Assembly: GCF_016612535.1 (NCBI RefSeq)
Contig: NZ_JAENXS010000005.1
Coordinates: 62,001 to 126,000 of the forward strand
DNA: 64,000 nt
Source: Bradyrhizobium diazoefficiens
GTDB lineage: Bacteria; Pseudomonadota; Alphaproteobacteria; Rhizobiales; Xanthobacteraceae
Direction: 5' to 3'
Below are positions 47,013 to 55,168 of the stretch, in pieces. The position numbers and the translations under genes are program-made. Positions within the stretch are counted from its first letter, which is position 1, and every line of letters begins with the position of its first letter. Under the pieces are notes generated by a model, which did not search any database, was not told the DNA's origin, and saw only the letters and a list, made by a program, of their open reading frames with translations.

Positions 47013-47855
47013 ATGAGCGAGTTGCAGATCCGCAATTTGCGCCCCGAGGAGATCTCCATTGCGATCGACTGGGCCGCGATGGAGGGCTGGAATCCCGGCC
47101 CGCGTGACGCCGCCTGCTTCGCGATCCCCGATGCGCAAGGCTTCTTCGTCGGCGAGATCGGCGGCGAGCCGGTTGCGACCGTGTCCTGCGTCAATTACGA
47201 CGACCGCTTCGCCTTCCTCGGCTTCCACATCGTGCGCAGAGGCTTTCGTGGCAGAGGTCACGGCCTGCGCATCTGGAATGCGGCGATCGCGCATGCGGGC
47301 TCGCGCGTGATCGGGCTCGACGGCGTCGTGGCACAGCAGGACAATTACAGGACATCAGGCTTCCGGTTTGCCTATGCCAATATCCGCTACGGCGGCAGCG
47401 TCGCCGCGCCGGCCAGACCACCCGCCGAAATCGTCGCGCTCGACAAGATTCCGTTCGCGATGGTGGAAGCCGATGACGCCACAATCTTCCCCGCCCGGCG
47501 CGCCGCCTTTCTGCGCGCGTGGATCGACACGCCCGGCCATGTTGGCCGTGCGTTGGTGCACGATGGCAAGCTCGCCGCATGGGGTGTGATCCGCCCGTGC
47601 CGAACGGGACACAAGATCGGCCCGCTGGTAGCCGATGACCGCGCCGCGGCGGACGCCGTCGTGCAGGCTTTGCTGGCGAATCCCGGAAGCAGCGAGATGG
47701 TCCTCGACATCCCCGCCGTAAACCGCGATGGTCTTGCGCTTGCGGAATCCCTGGGCCTGAAGCCGGCGTTCGAAACGGCGCGAATGTACACTGGACCCGT
47801 CCCGACGGGCCAGCTCGACCGCGTGTTCGGCGTAACCAGTTTTGAACTAGGCTAG
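47013..47855 (+). CDS. GNAT-family acetyltransferase, two-domain
   Basis: The 280 aa protein has an N-terminal GNAT domain (LQIRNLRPEEISIAIDWAAMEGWNPGPRDAACF, FLGFHIVRRGFRGRGHGLRIWNAAI with the acetyl-CoA loop R-G-x-G-x-G, YRTSGFRFAYANI) followed by a second domain with a similar fold (APAEIVALDK, ILP-like strands, NRDGLALAESLGLKPAFETARMY). The start at 47013 has AAGG eight bases upstream and begins at the domain; the longer frame is not supported. The family is often annotated as GNAT; substrate unknown. Confidence 0.87.
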   Translation: MSELQIRNLRPEEISIAIDWAAMEGWNPGPRDAACFAIPDAQGFFVGEIGGEPVATVSCVNYDDRFAFLGFHIVRRGFRGRGHGLRIWNAAIAHAGSRVIGLDGVVAQQDNYRTSGFRFAYANIRYGGSVAAPARPPAEIVALDKIPFAMVEADDATIFPARRAAFLRAWIDTPGHVGRALVHDGKLAAWGVIRPCRTGHKIGPLVADDRAAADAVVQALLANPGSSEMVLDIPAVNRDGLALAESLGLKPAFETARMYTGPVPTGQLDRVFGVTSFELG

Positions 47856-48023
47856 TACCGGCCTTGATGCCGATACCAGCTTGAAATTTGTAATCTGTTT
47901 CACATGCCCGCTGCGGCGCAGCGTGTATTGCTGTTCGATCCGCCGATTTTGCCGGACGGCTCGAACATCATTTTTCCGACCACATCATTTTCTCACCATC
48001 GATATTTCATTCAAGAGGATTTG

Positions 48024-48338
48024 ATGACCGAAGCCAGAAGCAGGGCCGGCCCATCTCAGCACACGGCCGAAGACCTGCGGCACCCCGGGATCGTGGCTGC
48101 GTTGCTGCTCGCCGTCGTGACGGCCTTCGGGCTGCACATGCTGATCTCGGCTCCCGCGATACGCGCGGCTGCGGAGGCGGAGCTCGCGCGCGTCATCGCG
48201 GACGAGGATCGAGATGTCTGCGGCCAGTTCGGGTTGCGCGCGGGGACGACCTCTTTTGCGGCTTGCAGCCGCGAGCTCGCGAACGTCAGACAGAAGCAGT
48301 CCGACCGCGACCAGGCGGCCGCGGCAGGAATTCTGTAG
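48024..48338 (+). CDS. Small single-pass membrane protein
   Basis: The 104 aa protein has one hydrophobic helix (GIVAALLLAVVTAFGLHMLISAPAI, about residues 22-46) and a soluble C-terminal part with two cysteines (VCGQFG, AACSRELANVRQKQSDRDQAA). The ATG at 48024 follows AGAGGA at proper distance. No known family is recognised. Confidence 0.65.
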   Translation: MTEARSRAGPSQHTAEDLRHPGIVAALLLAVVTAFGLHMLISAPAIRAAAEAELARVIADEDRDVCGQFGLRAGTTSFAACSRELANVRQKQSDRDQAAAAGIL

Positions 48339-48375
48339 CGCATTCTGTAACGCATTCTGTCATGCAGCAAGCCGC

Positions 48376-48825
48376 TCAGTAGCAGCGCATGATGTTGATG
48401 GTTTGCTCGCCGCCACCGCGGCCGGGCACCGTCACGGACTCCGTCGGGCAGCTCGGCACGTAGGGCCGATCTGACGGTACGACATTCGGCGGGAAGCGAT
48501 GTGCCCAGTCCCAGGGAACGTCGTAGGTGTAGGTGTAGCGCACGTCGTTGGTAACAGGCTGTCCGGCGTCGACGAAGGGCTGGCTGTAGCCTGCGCCGTC
48601 GTTGAAGAAGCCGCCTCCGCCTGGCCAATAGACAAATGAGCCATTGCGGCCACGGAATCGCGCGCCCGGCGCGATCGGCGAACGTGCCGCTGCCGACGCC
48701 GCGTGAGCGGCCATCACGCCATGCGGGGCAGCGCCGCCCGGTCGTGCAAAACTGTCGCCGGGGCTAAGAAGCAGCGCGGCTGCGCTGAGCGAGGCGAGCA
48801 ACGCCCCAAATGATCTGGACATCAT
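48376..48825 (-). CDS. Secreted hypothetical protein
   Basis: The protein of about 149 aa has a signal peptide (MMSRSFGALLASLSAAALLLSPGDSFA) and a glycine/proline-rich mature part (SFVYWPGGGGFFNDGAGYSQP, YTYTYDVPWDWAHRFPPNVVPSDRPYVPSCPTESVTVPGRGGGEQTINIMRCY) with two cysteines near the C-terminus that could pair. An in-frame GTG at 48837 gives four more residues. No family recognised; it looks like an envelope protein conserved in rhizobia. Confidence 0.68.
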   Translation of the reverse strand: MMSRSFGALLASLSAAALLLSPGDSFARPGGAAPHGVMAAHAASAAARSPIAPGARFRGRNGSFVYWPGGGGFFNDGAGYSQPFVDAGQPVTNDVRYTYTYDVPWDWAHRFPPNVVPSDRPYVPSCPTESVTVPGRGGGEQTINIMRCY

Positions 48826-49111
48826 GATACGCACCAACTCGTTTGGCTTCGCGGATAGCGGCTCCCCACCGCACGCTAGGCCGGCCCGTCGCCCGCCCGC
48901 AAACGTATAATTAATTGTTGGTTAAGGCACGGGATTATCAGGGAAGCCGGTGCGGCAAGACGCCCGGGATTTCAGTCGGTTTGACCGAAATCGTGCTGCA
49001 AAATTCATCGCCTCATGAGCAGTTGATGGGAGTTGATCGTGCCAGCTGAACAGGTCCGGAACGCTCCCCATTGCGATCGTTGGCTCCGACACAAGAAAAG
49101 GAGCATCTCGC

Positions 49112-49399
49112 ATGCAACGCAGAATGAAACTCGTGCCCCTGATCGCAGCAACGCGTGTCGCGGGCACGGCCGCCGCGTCAGCGCAAACCTACGATCGGTT
49201 CGGCAATCCCGTGGGATGGCAACGGCCCCCGCCAGCATATGAACGGGTGCAGCCGCGCGCGATGTACTATTCTGGCACAGCGGGCCCCTATGCCGCGCTC
49301 AACGGCACCAACCATCCGACGCCAAGCTCGACGCAGGGCGACGTCGGCCCTGACGGCAACAATAACGGCACCCTGACCGGCGGTTATCGCAACTGGTAA
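49112..49399 (+). CDS. Small secreted Gly/Asn-rich protein
   Basis: The 95 aa protein has a short signal peptide (MKLVPLIAATRVAGTAAASAQ, cleavage near AQT) and a tail rich in Pro, Gly and Asn (NHPTPSSTQGDVGPDGNNNGTLTGGYRNW). A strong AAAAGGAG precedes the ATG. It converges with the last curlin-like gene, 53 nt away. The function is unknown; the position next to the curlin-like cluster may be chance. Confidence 0.65.
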   Translation: MQRRMKLVPLIAATRVAGTAAASAQTYDRFGNPVGWQRPPPAYERVQPRAMYYSGTAGPYAALNGTNHPTPSSTQGDVGPDGNNNGTLTGGYRNW

Positions 49400-49451
49400 G
49401 CCTGGCTCGACCGAAGGCCCCTCGTCCGCACCAGCGATGGGCCTTCGTACC

Positions 49452-49742
49452 TCAGTGACCCCGCTGCTTGCGCAGCCAATCCAGCATGTCCTGCGCGTTT
49501 CCCGTGCCCTGCGACACGATCGCGGTATTGCCGCCGCTGCGGCGGTAGACCGTGGTGCGGCCCGGCTCCTTATCGATCCTGACCTCGGCCTGCGCCGGAT
49601 CGCCGCTTTGCGTAATTGTCGCCGTGCCGTTTTCGTCCTGAACCACGGTGGTGTGGCTGTCATTGGCCTCACCGGCGCCGGCCGGCGCCATCGCCATGAC
49701 GGTCATCAGGCTCATTCCGGATGCGAGCAGGAGCAACTTCAT
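49452..49742 (-). CDS. Small secreted protein with weak curlin-like repeats
   Basis: The 96 aa protein has a signal peptide (MKLLLLASGMSLMTVMAMAPAGAGE) and a mature region with N-G-T-A-T-I-T-Q and G-G-N-T-A-I-V-S-Q-G-T-G-N, resembling the NxAxxxQ strand of curlin. The repeat is weaker than in the four genes upstream, and the C-terminus (DMLDWLRKQRGH) is helical. It is the last gene in the row, 20 nt after its neighbour. It may be a nucleator, chaperone-like or minor subunit. Confidence 0.62.
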   Translation of the reverse strand: MKLLLLASGMSLMTVMAMAPAGAGEANDSHTTVVQDENGTATITQSGDPAQAEVRIDKEPGRTTVYRRSGGNTAIVSQGTGNAQDMLDWLRKQRGH

Positions 49743-49762
49743 GTCATACCTCTTCGTCTCGA

Positions 49763-50221
49763 TCAGCGGTTGAACTGGAAGATGGCCAGCCAGTTGAAAC
49801 GTCCGAACTGCCTGACGGCTCCCGTATTCATATCGCCGACCTGAAGCAGCAGCGCATTCGTCGAATTGCCGACCTGGGTGATGTCCGCGATGTTACTCAG
49901 GCCCGACTGGCCGACCAGCGCATTGGTGGTGCTGCCGACCTGAATCACGTCCACATAGTTGCGCGTCCCGTTCTGGACAATCGTCGCATCGACGGTTCCT
50001 GTCCCGATCTCGATCACGCGTGCGATATTGATGCGGCTGTTCTCCACGATCGTGACCGGCTGGACGTTGTTGCCGAACTCCACGACCGTCTCGATGCTCA
50101 CATTCCTGTTGCTCACGCCGCGCTCGATGGACCCGGCGGATGCCTCTGTCGCCAGGTTGATGGTGGCGAACGCTGCCATCACCGCCAGGATCCGCCTCAG
50201 GCCGTGTTTGCCGTATCGCAT
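49763..50221 (-). CDS. Curlin-like repeat protein
   Basis: The 152 aa protein has a signal peptide (MRYGKHGLRRILAVMAAFATINLATEASA) and a mature part of about 11-12 residue repeats: VQNGTRNYVDVIQVGSTTNALVGQSGLSNIADITQVGNSTNALLLQVGDMNTGAVRQFG, in the Q-x-G-x-x-N pattern of CsgA/CsgB curlin. The ATG at 50221 has GGGGAG five bases upstream. It lies between two other curlin-like genes with gaps of 20 and 43 nt. The first part of the mature chain is poorer in repeats, which could suit a nucleator. Confidence 0.78.
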   Translation of the reverse strand: MRYGKHGLRRILAVMAAFATINLATEASAGSIERGVSNRNVSIETVVEFGNNVQPVTIVENSRINIARVIEIGTGTVDATIVQNGTRNYVDVIQVGSTTNALVGQSGLSNIADITQVGNSTNALLLQVGDMNTGAVRQFGRFNWLAIFQFNR

Positions 50222-50264
50222 CGCCGCTCCCCTTCGCATTGAGGTCAACGCCTCCTCAGGCACT

Positions 50265-50672
50265 TCACGGGCTGCTCTGGTTCACCGTCGAGGAGTTGAT
50301 CGCGCCGAATTGCGCGATGGCTCCCGTATTCATGGCCCCGAGCTGCGACACGAGGCTCGTCGCCGACTGGCCGGTCTGGCCGACAAAGGCGAGATTGTTC
50401 ACGCCAGCCTGCCCGACCGATGCCGAATTCGTTCCGCCGAATTGCAGGATGCCGGTGGCGTTGTTGGTGCCGTTCTGGATAACGGTCGCGCTGGTGCTGC
50501 CGCCGATCATGAACACGCCCGCCATGTTGAGCTGACTGTTCTGGTTCAGCACGATCGGCGGGCCGCCGACCGAAACGATGGTCTTGATGTCGGCGGTCTG
50601 GGCGCCGGCCGATCCAGCAGCGCAACAGAGCGCGAGAAACGAGACGCAGGCGACGCCTGGAAAGTGTTTCAT
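50265..50672 (-). CDS. Curlin-like repeat protein
   Basis: The 135 aa protein has a signal peptide (MKHFPGVACVSFLALCCAAGSAGAQT) and at least six Q-x-G-x-x-N units with a period near 11: IQNGTNNATGI, LQFGGTNSASV, GQAGVNNLAFV, GQTGQSATSLV, SQLGAMNTGAI, AQFGAINSSTV. This is the curlin beta-strand period. The ATG at 50672 has GCGAGG at proper distance. It is likely secreted and amyloid-forming; this is inference. Confidence 0.82.
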   Translation of the reverse strand: MKHFPGVACVSFLALCCAAGSAGAQTADIKTIVSVGGPPIVLNQNSQLNMAGVFMIGGSTSATVIQNGTNNATGILQFGGTNSASVGQAGVNNLAFVGQTGQSATSLVSQLGAMNTGAIAQFGAINSSTVNQSSP

Positions 50673-50689
50673 GACATGCCTCGCCGCGA

Positions 50690-51082
50690 TCACGGAGTCT
50701 GCTGGAGAATCGTCGAGCCGTTCAGGATCCCGAGCTGGCCAACTCCGGCCGCGTTGTTGGCGCCGATCTGGCCGATCAGGCTCGAATTGGAGCCGCCGGC
50801 CTGACCGGCCAGCGCCGAGTTGGTCGCGGTCGCGGTGGTGCCGCCCTGCCCGATCACCGAATTATTGACGGTCAGGAGCGAGCCCATCTGCAACGTCGTC
50901 GCGGTGTTGGTTGCACCGAACTGCAAGGTCGTGGCGCTGTTGTTGGCGCCCCCGCTCTGGGAGATGAAGGAGTTGTTCGTTGCACCGAATTGCAACACGC
51001 TGGCCGAGTTGCCGGCCTGGGCATCGACAGCGGTCAACAGGCTGAACGTGACGGCCGTCGCGATAATGAATTTGGTTTTCAT
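50690..51082 (-). CDS. Curlin-like repeat protein
   Basis: The 130 aa protein has a signal peptide (MKTKFIIATAVTFSLLTAVDAQA) and repeats LQFGATNNSFI, SQSGGANNSATT, LQFGATNTATT, LQMG, GQGG, GQAGGSNSSLI, GQIGANNAAGV, GQLGILNGSTI. The start follows GGAGGA at seven bases. It ends 17 nt before the next curlin-like gene. The regular Q/N spacing is the main argument for a curlin-like amyloid fold. Confidence 0.82.
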   Translation of the reverse strand: MKTKFIIATAVTFSLLTAVDAQAGNSASVLQFGATNNSFISQSGGANNSATTLQFGATNTATTLQMGSLLTVNNSVIGQGGTTATATNSALAGQAGGSNSSLIGQIGANNAAGVGQLGILNGSTILQQTP

Positions 51083-51201
51083 GTCATTTCCTCCGCCAAT
51101 GTCGGCGAGCGACCTCTGGTTTGGTCGACGAGTCCGATTGCGGTCTTTGAGAATGGCCCGGACGCGTCGCGCTGTGACGCGCCCGGCCAAACGGGGCTGG
51201 T

Positions 51202-51603
51202 TCAGTGCGCCGTCTGCGAGACGCCGCTGGTGTTGACGCCGAACGCGCTCAGCTGACCGACGCCGGCGGAGTTGTTCTGGAGTGCGGCGGGCCCGAACGA
51301 ATTCTGGGTGATCCCGCTGCCGTTGTTGCCGAACGCCACCTGGCCGGTGGTCGCCGAGTTCTGCACGCCGATCTGATTCACGGAGCTGGCGTTGTTGAGC
51401 GAGGCGGCGCTCGTACCCTGCATGGTGGATGCACCGTTCAGGATGCCGACCTGGGTCGTCGACGAGCTGTCATTGGTGAGGCCGTTCTGCGTGACGCTGG
51501 ACGAGTTCACGACGCCGAGCTGAACCGTGGTCGAAGTATTGGCTGCCTGAGCCGCGGACGACAGAGCGAACACGGCGACGGAAGCGAGGAGCAATTTACG
51601 CAT
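51202..51603 (-). CDS. Curlin-like repeat protein, first of the row
   Basis: The 133 aa protein has a signal peptide (MRKLLLASVAVFALSSAAQAA) and repeats VQLGVVNSSSV, TQNGLTNDSSST, TQVGILNGAST, NQIGVQNSATT, GQVAFGNNGSGI, TQNSFG, GQLSAFGVNTSGV. The ATG at 51603 has AAAGGGA upstream. It is transcribed leftward ahead of four similar genes, with a 119 nt gap to the next one that might hold a second promoter or a processing site. A FixJ-like regulator gene lies 167 nt upstream. Confidence 0.8.
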   Translation of the reverse strand: MRKLLLASVAVFALSSAAQAANTSTTVQLGVVNSSSVTQNGLTNDSSSTTQVGILNGASTMQGTSAASLNNASSVNQIGVQNSATTGQVAFGNNGSGITQNSFGPAALQNNSAGVGQLSAFGVNTSGVSQTAH

Positions 51604-51770
51604 GGAGTATCCCTTTCTTGCCAAGTTGTCTAAGCAGGTTGCAGATGCCGTCTTGGAGGAGGCCGACATCGTAGGGATGACTCTGAACCGATTGCGCTCG
51701 ATGCGACAGACTGCAGTTCATGCTAGTCGCTACGGACTAGACGATGCACGGCAAGTCGTCGCTCGCGAGA

Positions 51771-52424
51771 CTAGGCTTGCGACTGTCCCGCGCCGCTCGG
51801 CGCCGTCTCCTGCCGCATGCTGTCGATCAATCTCGCGACCTCGATTGGCGATCGCAATTCGAGCTTTCGCATCATCCTGGCGCGATGCACCTTGACCGTC
51901 ACTTCGCTGAGCTGGAGCTTCGCTGCAATCTGCTTGGCGACAAGTCCTTCCGCCATCAGCAACATGATCTCGCGCTCCCGCGCCGTCAGCGTCTCGACGC
52001 GCTGCCGGGCCTCGCGCACCGTGTCTTCCCGCTCCAGCCGCCGTCGATCGCGCTCGATGCCATGCCTGATGGCGTCCAGGATCTCCTGCTCGCGAAACGG
52101 CTTTGGCAGAAACTCGACAGCGCCGAGCTTCATGGCTTCGACGGAGACACGCACGTCCGAGTGGCCGCTGATGAAGACGATCGGAATCGGCACGCCCGAT
52201 TTAGCCAACCTGCGCTGGAGCTCGAGCCCGGTCGGTGACGTGCCGGGGAAGCGGACGTCGAGCACCAGGCAGGATGGTCCGACGGACAACTCCTCCTCGA
52301 GGAACTCGTCCGTCGAGGCAAACAGCTTCACTTGATGTCCTGTCTCCTCGCAGAGGCTGCCAATTGCACTTCGTATCTGGATTTCGTCGTCAACGACATA
52401 AACTGTGGCTTGATTTGAACTCAT
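51771..52424 (-). CDS. FixJ/NarL-like response regulator
   Basis: The 217 aa protein has a receiver domain (VYVVDDEIQIRSAIGSLCEETGHQVKLFASTDEFLEE, phospho-acceptor D56 in CLVLDVRFPG, FLPKPF) and a GerE-type helix-turn-helix (LTAREREIMLLMAEGLVAKQIAAKLQLSEVTVKVHRARMMRKLELRSPIEVARLID). The ATG at 52424 is preceded by GGAG at nine bases; the longer frame has no matching family sequence. The gene points toward the curlin-like row, and no partner kinase is adjacent. It is the obvious candidate regulator of that row, though this is only from position. Confidence 0.9.
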   Translation of the reverse strand: MSSNQATVYVVDDEIQIRSAIGSLCEETGHQVKLFASTDEFLEEELSVGPSCLVLDVRFPGTSPTGLELQRRLAKSGVPIPIVFISGHSDVRVSVEAMKLGAVEFLPKPFREQEILDAIRHGIERDRRRLEREDTVREARQRVETLTAREREIMLLMAEGLVAKQIAAKLQLSEVTVKVHRARMMRKLELRSPIEVARLIDSMRQETAPSGAGQSQA

Positions 52425-53015
52425 TGCAATACGCTCCGGGACTTGGCGCTCGCTGATCCAGCAACGAGCCATCCATTGTTCTTGCAAGCGATAACAAGGT
52501 GCTTGAATGCATGCGCGACGACCGAGCGATTCTCGTCGGCCCGCAAGTCTCACGTCTTAGGGCCAACAGCCCGTCAAGACGAGTGAAGGCGTTCACATAT
52601 CGGGTTTCATGATTGTAAGGACCAGGTACCGCCACAGGCGGCATCACGGCGAGATACCATGTCGAGGATGTGACAGTCCGGCGTTGCAGCCGTGATATCG
52701 CCAACTGCGTCATGGCTTCGCCACCCATGCGCCGAATTGAACGCCAATGACCCGCAAAACAGACGGGACGTTCAGTCAGCTGTCGAGTTTCGATACCGCG
52801 CGCATCTTTTTGAATACGCCCGGTATGCGCTCCCTGCAAATCACGAAAGGTCGCACCCCGCCGACTTTACTTCTGGATCATGGAGCGCACCCGACCGTCG
52901 CCCTAAGAACGGCGACACACTGCCAAGCCACCGATATTAAACGGACGAAATACAACCATTGCGCGATCTACGCGGCTTCCGCCAACGAAGTCATTTAAGA
53001 AGGCGGGTTTTTGAT
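52425..53015. other. Intergenic region, no gene seen
   Basis: No convincing coding region is visible in these 591 nt; the open frames here show no signal peptide, domain or Shine-Dalgarno support. A short dyad GTCGCC-N8-GGCGAC lies near 52,897-52,916. The region separates the FixJ-like gene from the MacAB-like operon and must hold both promoters. Confidence 0.55.
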
Positions 53016-54446
53016 ATGCGATTTGTGCCAGTCATTGTCCTGTTTGGGACTGCGTGCGGCCTCGCCACCATCTATGGCGCGGCACCGGACGTCGTTGCGG
53101 GCGCTGCGGGGAGCGCCGCGGACGGCGTGAGCCGGGCCTATCAGTCGACGAGGCAGTTCCTCAAACCCGGCGGCGCTGAGACCCCGACCTTCGGGTCGGA
53201 CGCACCCGTGTTCCGCTACGCCGCAATTCAGCGCGGGAGCATCGAGCAGACCGTCACCGTCACGGGGGCCCTGCAGCCCGTCAAGACGATCGAGGTCGGC
53301 TCGCAACTGTCCGGGCAGCTCGCCCGCGTCTATGTCGACTTCAACGACACCGTCAGCAAGGACCAGCCGCTTGCCCTGATTGATCCCCGCAGCTTCGCGG
53401 CCAAGGTCGACGAAGCCAGGGCGGCGCTGGCGGTCTCCGATTCCCTGGTCGACATCGAGCGGGCCAAGCTCGATCGCGCCAGGATCGACCTGCAAAATGC
53501 CAAGGGCAGCCGCGACGTGCTCGCCGCCAAGCTCGACAGTGCGCAGGCGGTGAAGGCATCGGCGCAGAAGACCCTGCAACGCAAGCTGGCACTCCAGTCG
53601 CAGAACGTCGTGGCGACGTCGACGGTCGACGATGCGCAGACGGAGTTCACGGCGCGCGTGGCCCAGGAGCGCGAGGCCGAGGTCATGATGTCCCTCAATA
53701 CCTTCTCGGTGGACGGCGCGCTGGCCGACGTCCGTCGGATCGAAGCCGAGCTGGACCAGGCCAGAATGGCGGTTCCGGAGAAAGCCGCCGTCCTTGCGGC
53801 GGCGCAAGCCGATCTCGACCGCACGGTGATCCGCTCGCCGATCGACGGCGTCGTGGTGGGCAGGTTCGTCAACGAAGGGCAGACACTCGCGGTCGGCCTG
53901 GAGTCCCGCACCACCTTCGTGGTCGCCCATCGTCTCGAGGACATGGAAATCCACGCGCAGGTCGACGAAGCCGACATCGGACACATCGCCGCCGGCCAGC
54001 GGGCTCACTTCACGGTGGATGCCTATCCCGACCGCCGATTCGAGGCGGCCGTGCGGCAGGTGCGCAAGGCGCCACAGAACCAGCAGCACGTGGTTACCTA
54101 TACGGTCGTGCTATCGACCTCCAATCTCGATGGCGCGCTGCTGCCGGGAATGACCGCCCTGGTCAAGATCGTGATCGAGCAGCAGGACAACGTGCTGAAA
54201 GTGCCGCTGGCGGCGCTCCGCTTCCAGCCCTCCGGTGCGCGGGCAGACACGGCCGCCGGGCGCAGCGGCGTCTGGGTGCGCACCGCCAATGGCGCACTTC
54301 AGCGCATCCCTGTGACCGTCGGCGCGGCGGGCACCGAACAGGTGGCGCTCAAGAGCGGAGAGCTCGTCGAGGGCAGCCAGGTCGCCGTCGGGCAGGCGAT
54401 CCGGCCGGCCGGCATGGAATTTCTCGGCATCAGGTTCGGATCATGA
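53016..54446 (+). CDS. MacA-like periplasmic adaptor (HlyD/RND-type MFP)
   Basis: The 476 aa protein starts with a signal anchor (MRFVPVIVLFGTACGLATIYG) and has a biotinyl-lipoyl-like half (VKTIEVGSQLSGQLARVYVDFNDTVSKDQPLALIDPRSF), a long coiled coil (residues about 130-270), a second lipoyl half (LDRTVIRSPIDGVVVGRFVNEGQTLAVG) and beta-barrel domains. It links an inner-membrane ABC exporter to an outer-membrane channel. Its stop overlaps the ATPase start, and the genes 53016-56388 are one operon. No TolC gene is near. Confidence 0.92.
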   Translation: MRFVPVIVLFGTACGLATIYGAAPDVVAGAAGSAADGVSRAYQSTRQFLKPGGAETPTFGSDAPVFRYAAIQRGSIEQTVTVTGALQPVKTIEVGSQLSGQLARVYVDFNDTVSKDQPLALIDPRSFAAKVDEARAALAVSDSLVDIERAKLDRARIDLQNAKGSRDVLAAKLDSAQAVKASAQKTLQRKLALQSQNVVATSTVDDAQTEFTARVAQEREAEVMMSLNTFSVDGALADVRRIEAELDQARMAVPEKAAVLAAAQADLDRTVIRSPIDGVVVGRFVNEGQTLAVGLESRTTFVVAHRLEDMEIHAQVDEADIGHIAAGQRAHFTVDAYPDRRFEAAVRQVRKAPQNQQHVVTYTVVLSTSNLDGALLPGMTALVKIVIEQQDNVLKVPLAALRFQPSGARADTAAGRSGVWVRTANGALQRIPVTVGAAGTEQVALKSGELVEGSQVAVGQAIRPAGMEFLGIRFGS

Positions 54447-55168
54447 CAGGCACCCTGCCCCTCATCAGCCTGCGATCCGTCGGCCGGACCTACCGCATGG
54501 ACGGGATCGCGGTCCCCGCGGTCCGCAATGTCAGCTTCGATATCGACCAGGGCGAGATCCTCGCCGTCATGGGACCGTCCGGGTCTGGCAAGTCCACCCT
54601 GATGAACATGATCGGCCTGCTCGATCTGCCGAGCGAGGGCGCAATCTATCTCGAGGGCGCCAATGTCGCCGACCTCTCTGAAGACCGCAGGTCGACCTTG
54701 CGCGCCCGCAGCATCGGCTTCGTGTTCCAATCCTATAATCTGCTGGCGCGCCACAACGCGATCGAGAACGTCGCCCTGCCGCTGGTCTATTGCGGCGTCG
54801 GCCACAAGGAGCGCCTCGTGCGCGCGGAGCGGAGCCTGGAAGCCGTCGGCATGCTGCATCGGGCGCATCACTTTCCCCGGCAGCTGTCGGGCGGCGAGCA
54901 GCAGCGTGTCGCCATCGCACGCGCGCTGATTGCGTCCCCGCTGATCGTCCTCGCGGACGAACCGACCGGCGCACTCGACAGCCGCACCGGCGCCGAGATC
55001 CTGGCATTGTTCGCCGCGCTCAACCAGACCGGCCAGACCGTCGTGATGATCACACACGATCCCGGCATCGCAACCCAGTGCCGGCGCACCATCCGCCTGC
55101 ATGACGGCGAGCTCGTCGGTGACGAGACGCTAGCGCCTCTGCTGCCGAAACGGAGCGTTGCGTCATGA
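54443..55168 (+). CDS. MacB-like ABC transporter ATPase
   Basis: The 241 aa protein has Walker A GPSGSGKST, the Q-loop FVFQSYNLLARHNAIENVALPL, signature LSGGEQQRVAIARAL and Walker B/D-loop LIVLADEPTGALDSRTG. This is the LolD/MacB class. E. coli MacB carries ATPase and permease in one chain; here they are separate genes with a four-base overlap. It powers export of a macrolide, lipoprotein or peptide-like substrate; which one is unknown. Confidence 0.95.
   Translation: MTGTLPLISLRSVGRTYRMDGIAVPAVRNVSFDIDQGEILAVMGPSGSGKSTLMNMIGLLDLPSEGAIYLEGANVADLSEDRRSTLRARSIGFVFQSYNLLARHNAIENVALPLVYCGVGHKERLVRAERSLEAVGMLHRAHHFPRQLSGGEQQRVAIARALIASPLIVLADEPTGALDSRTGAEILALFAALNQTGQTVVMITHDPGIATQCRRTIRLHDGELVGDETLAPLLPKRSVAS

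Noticed and set aside
52692..52998. Two short plus-strand frames before the MacA-like gene
   Set aside because: No signal peptide, domain or Shine-Dalgarno sequence; they are treated as non-coding.
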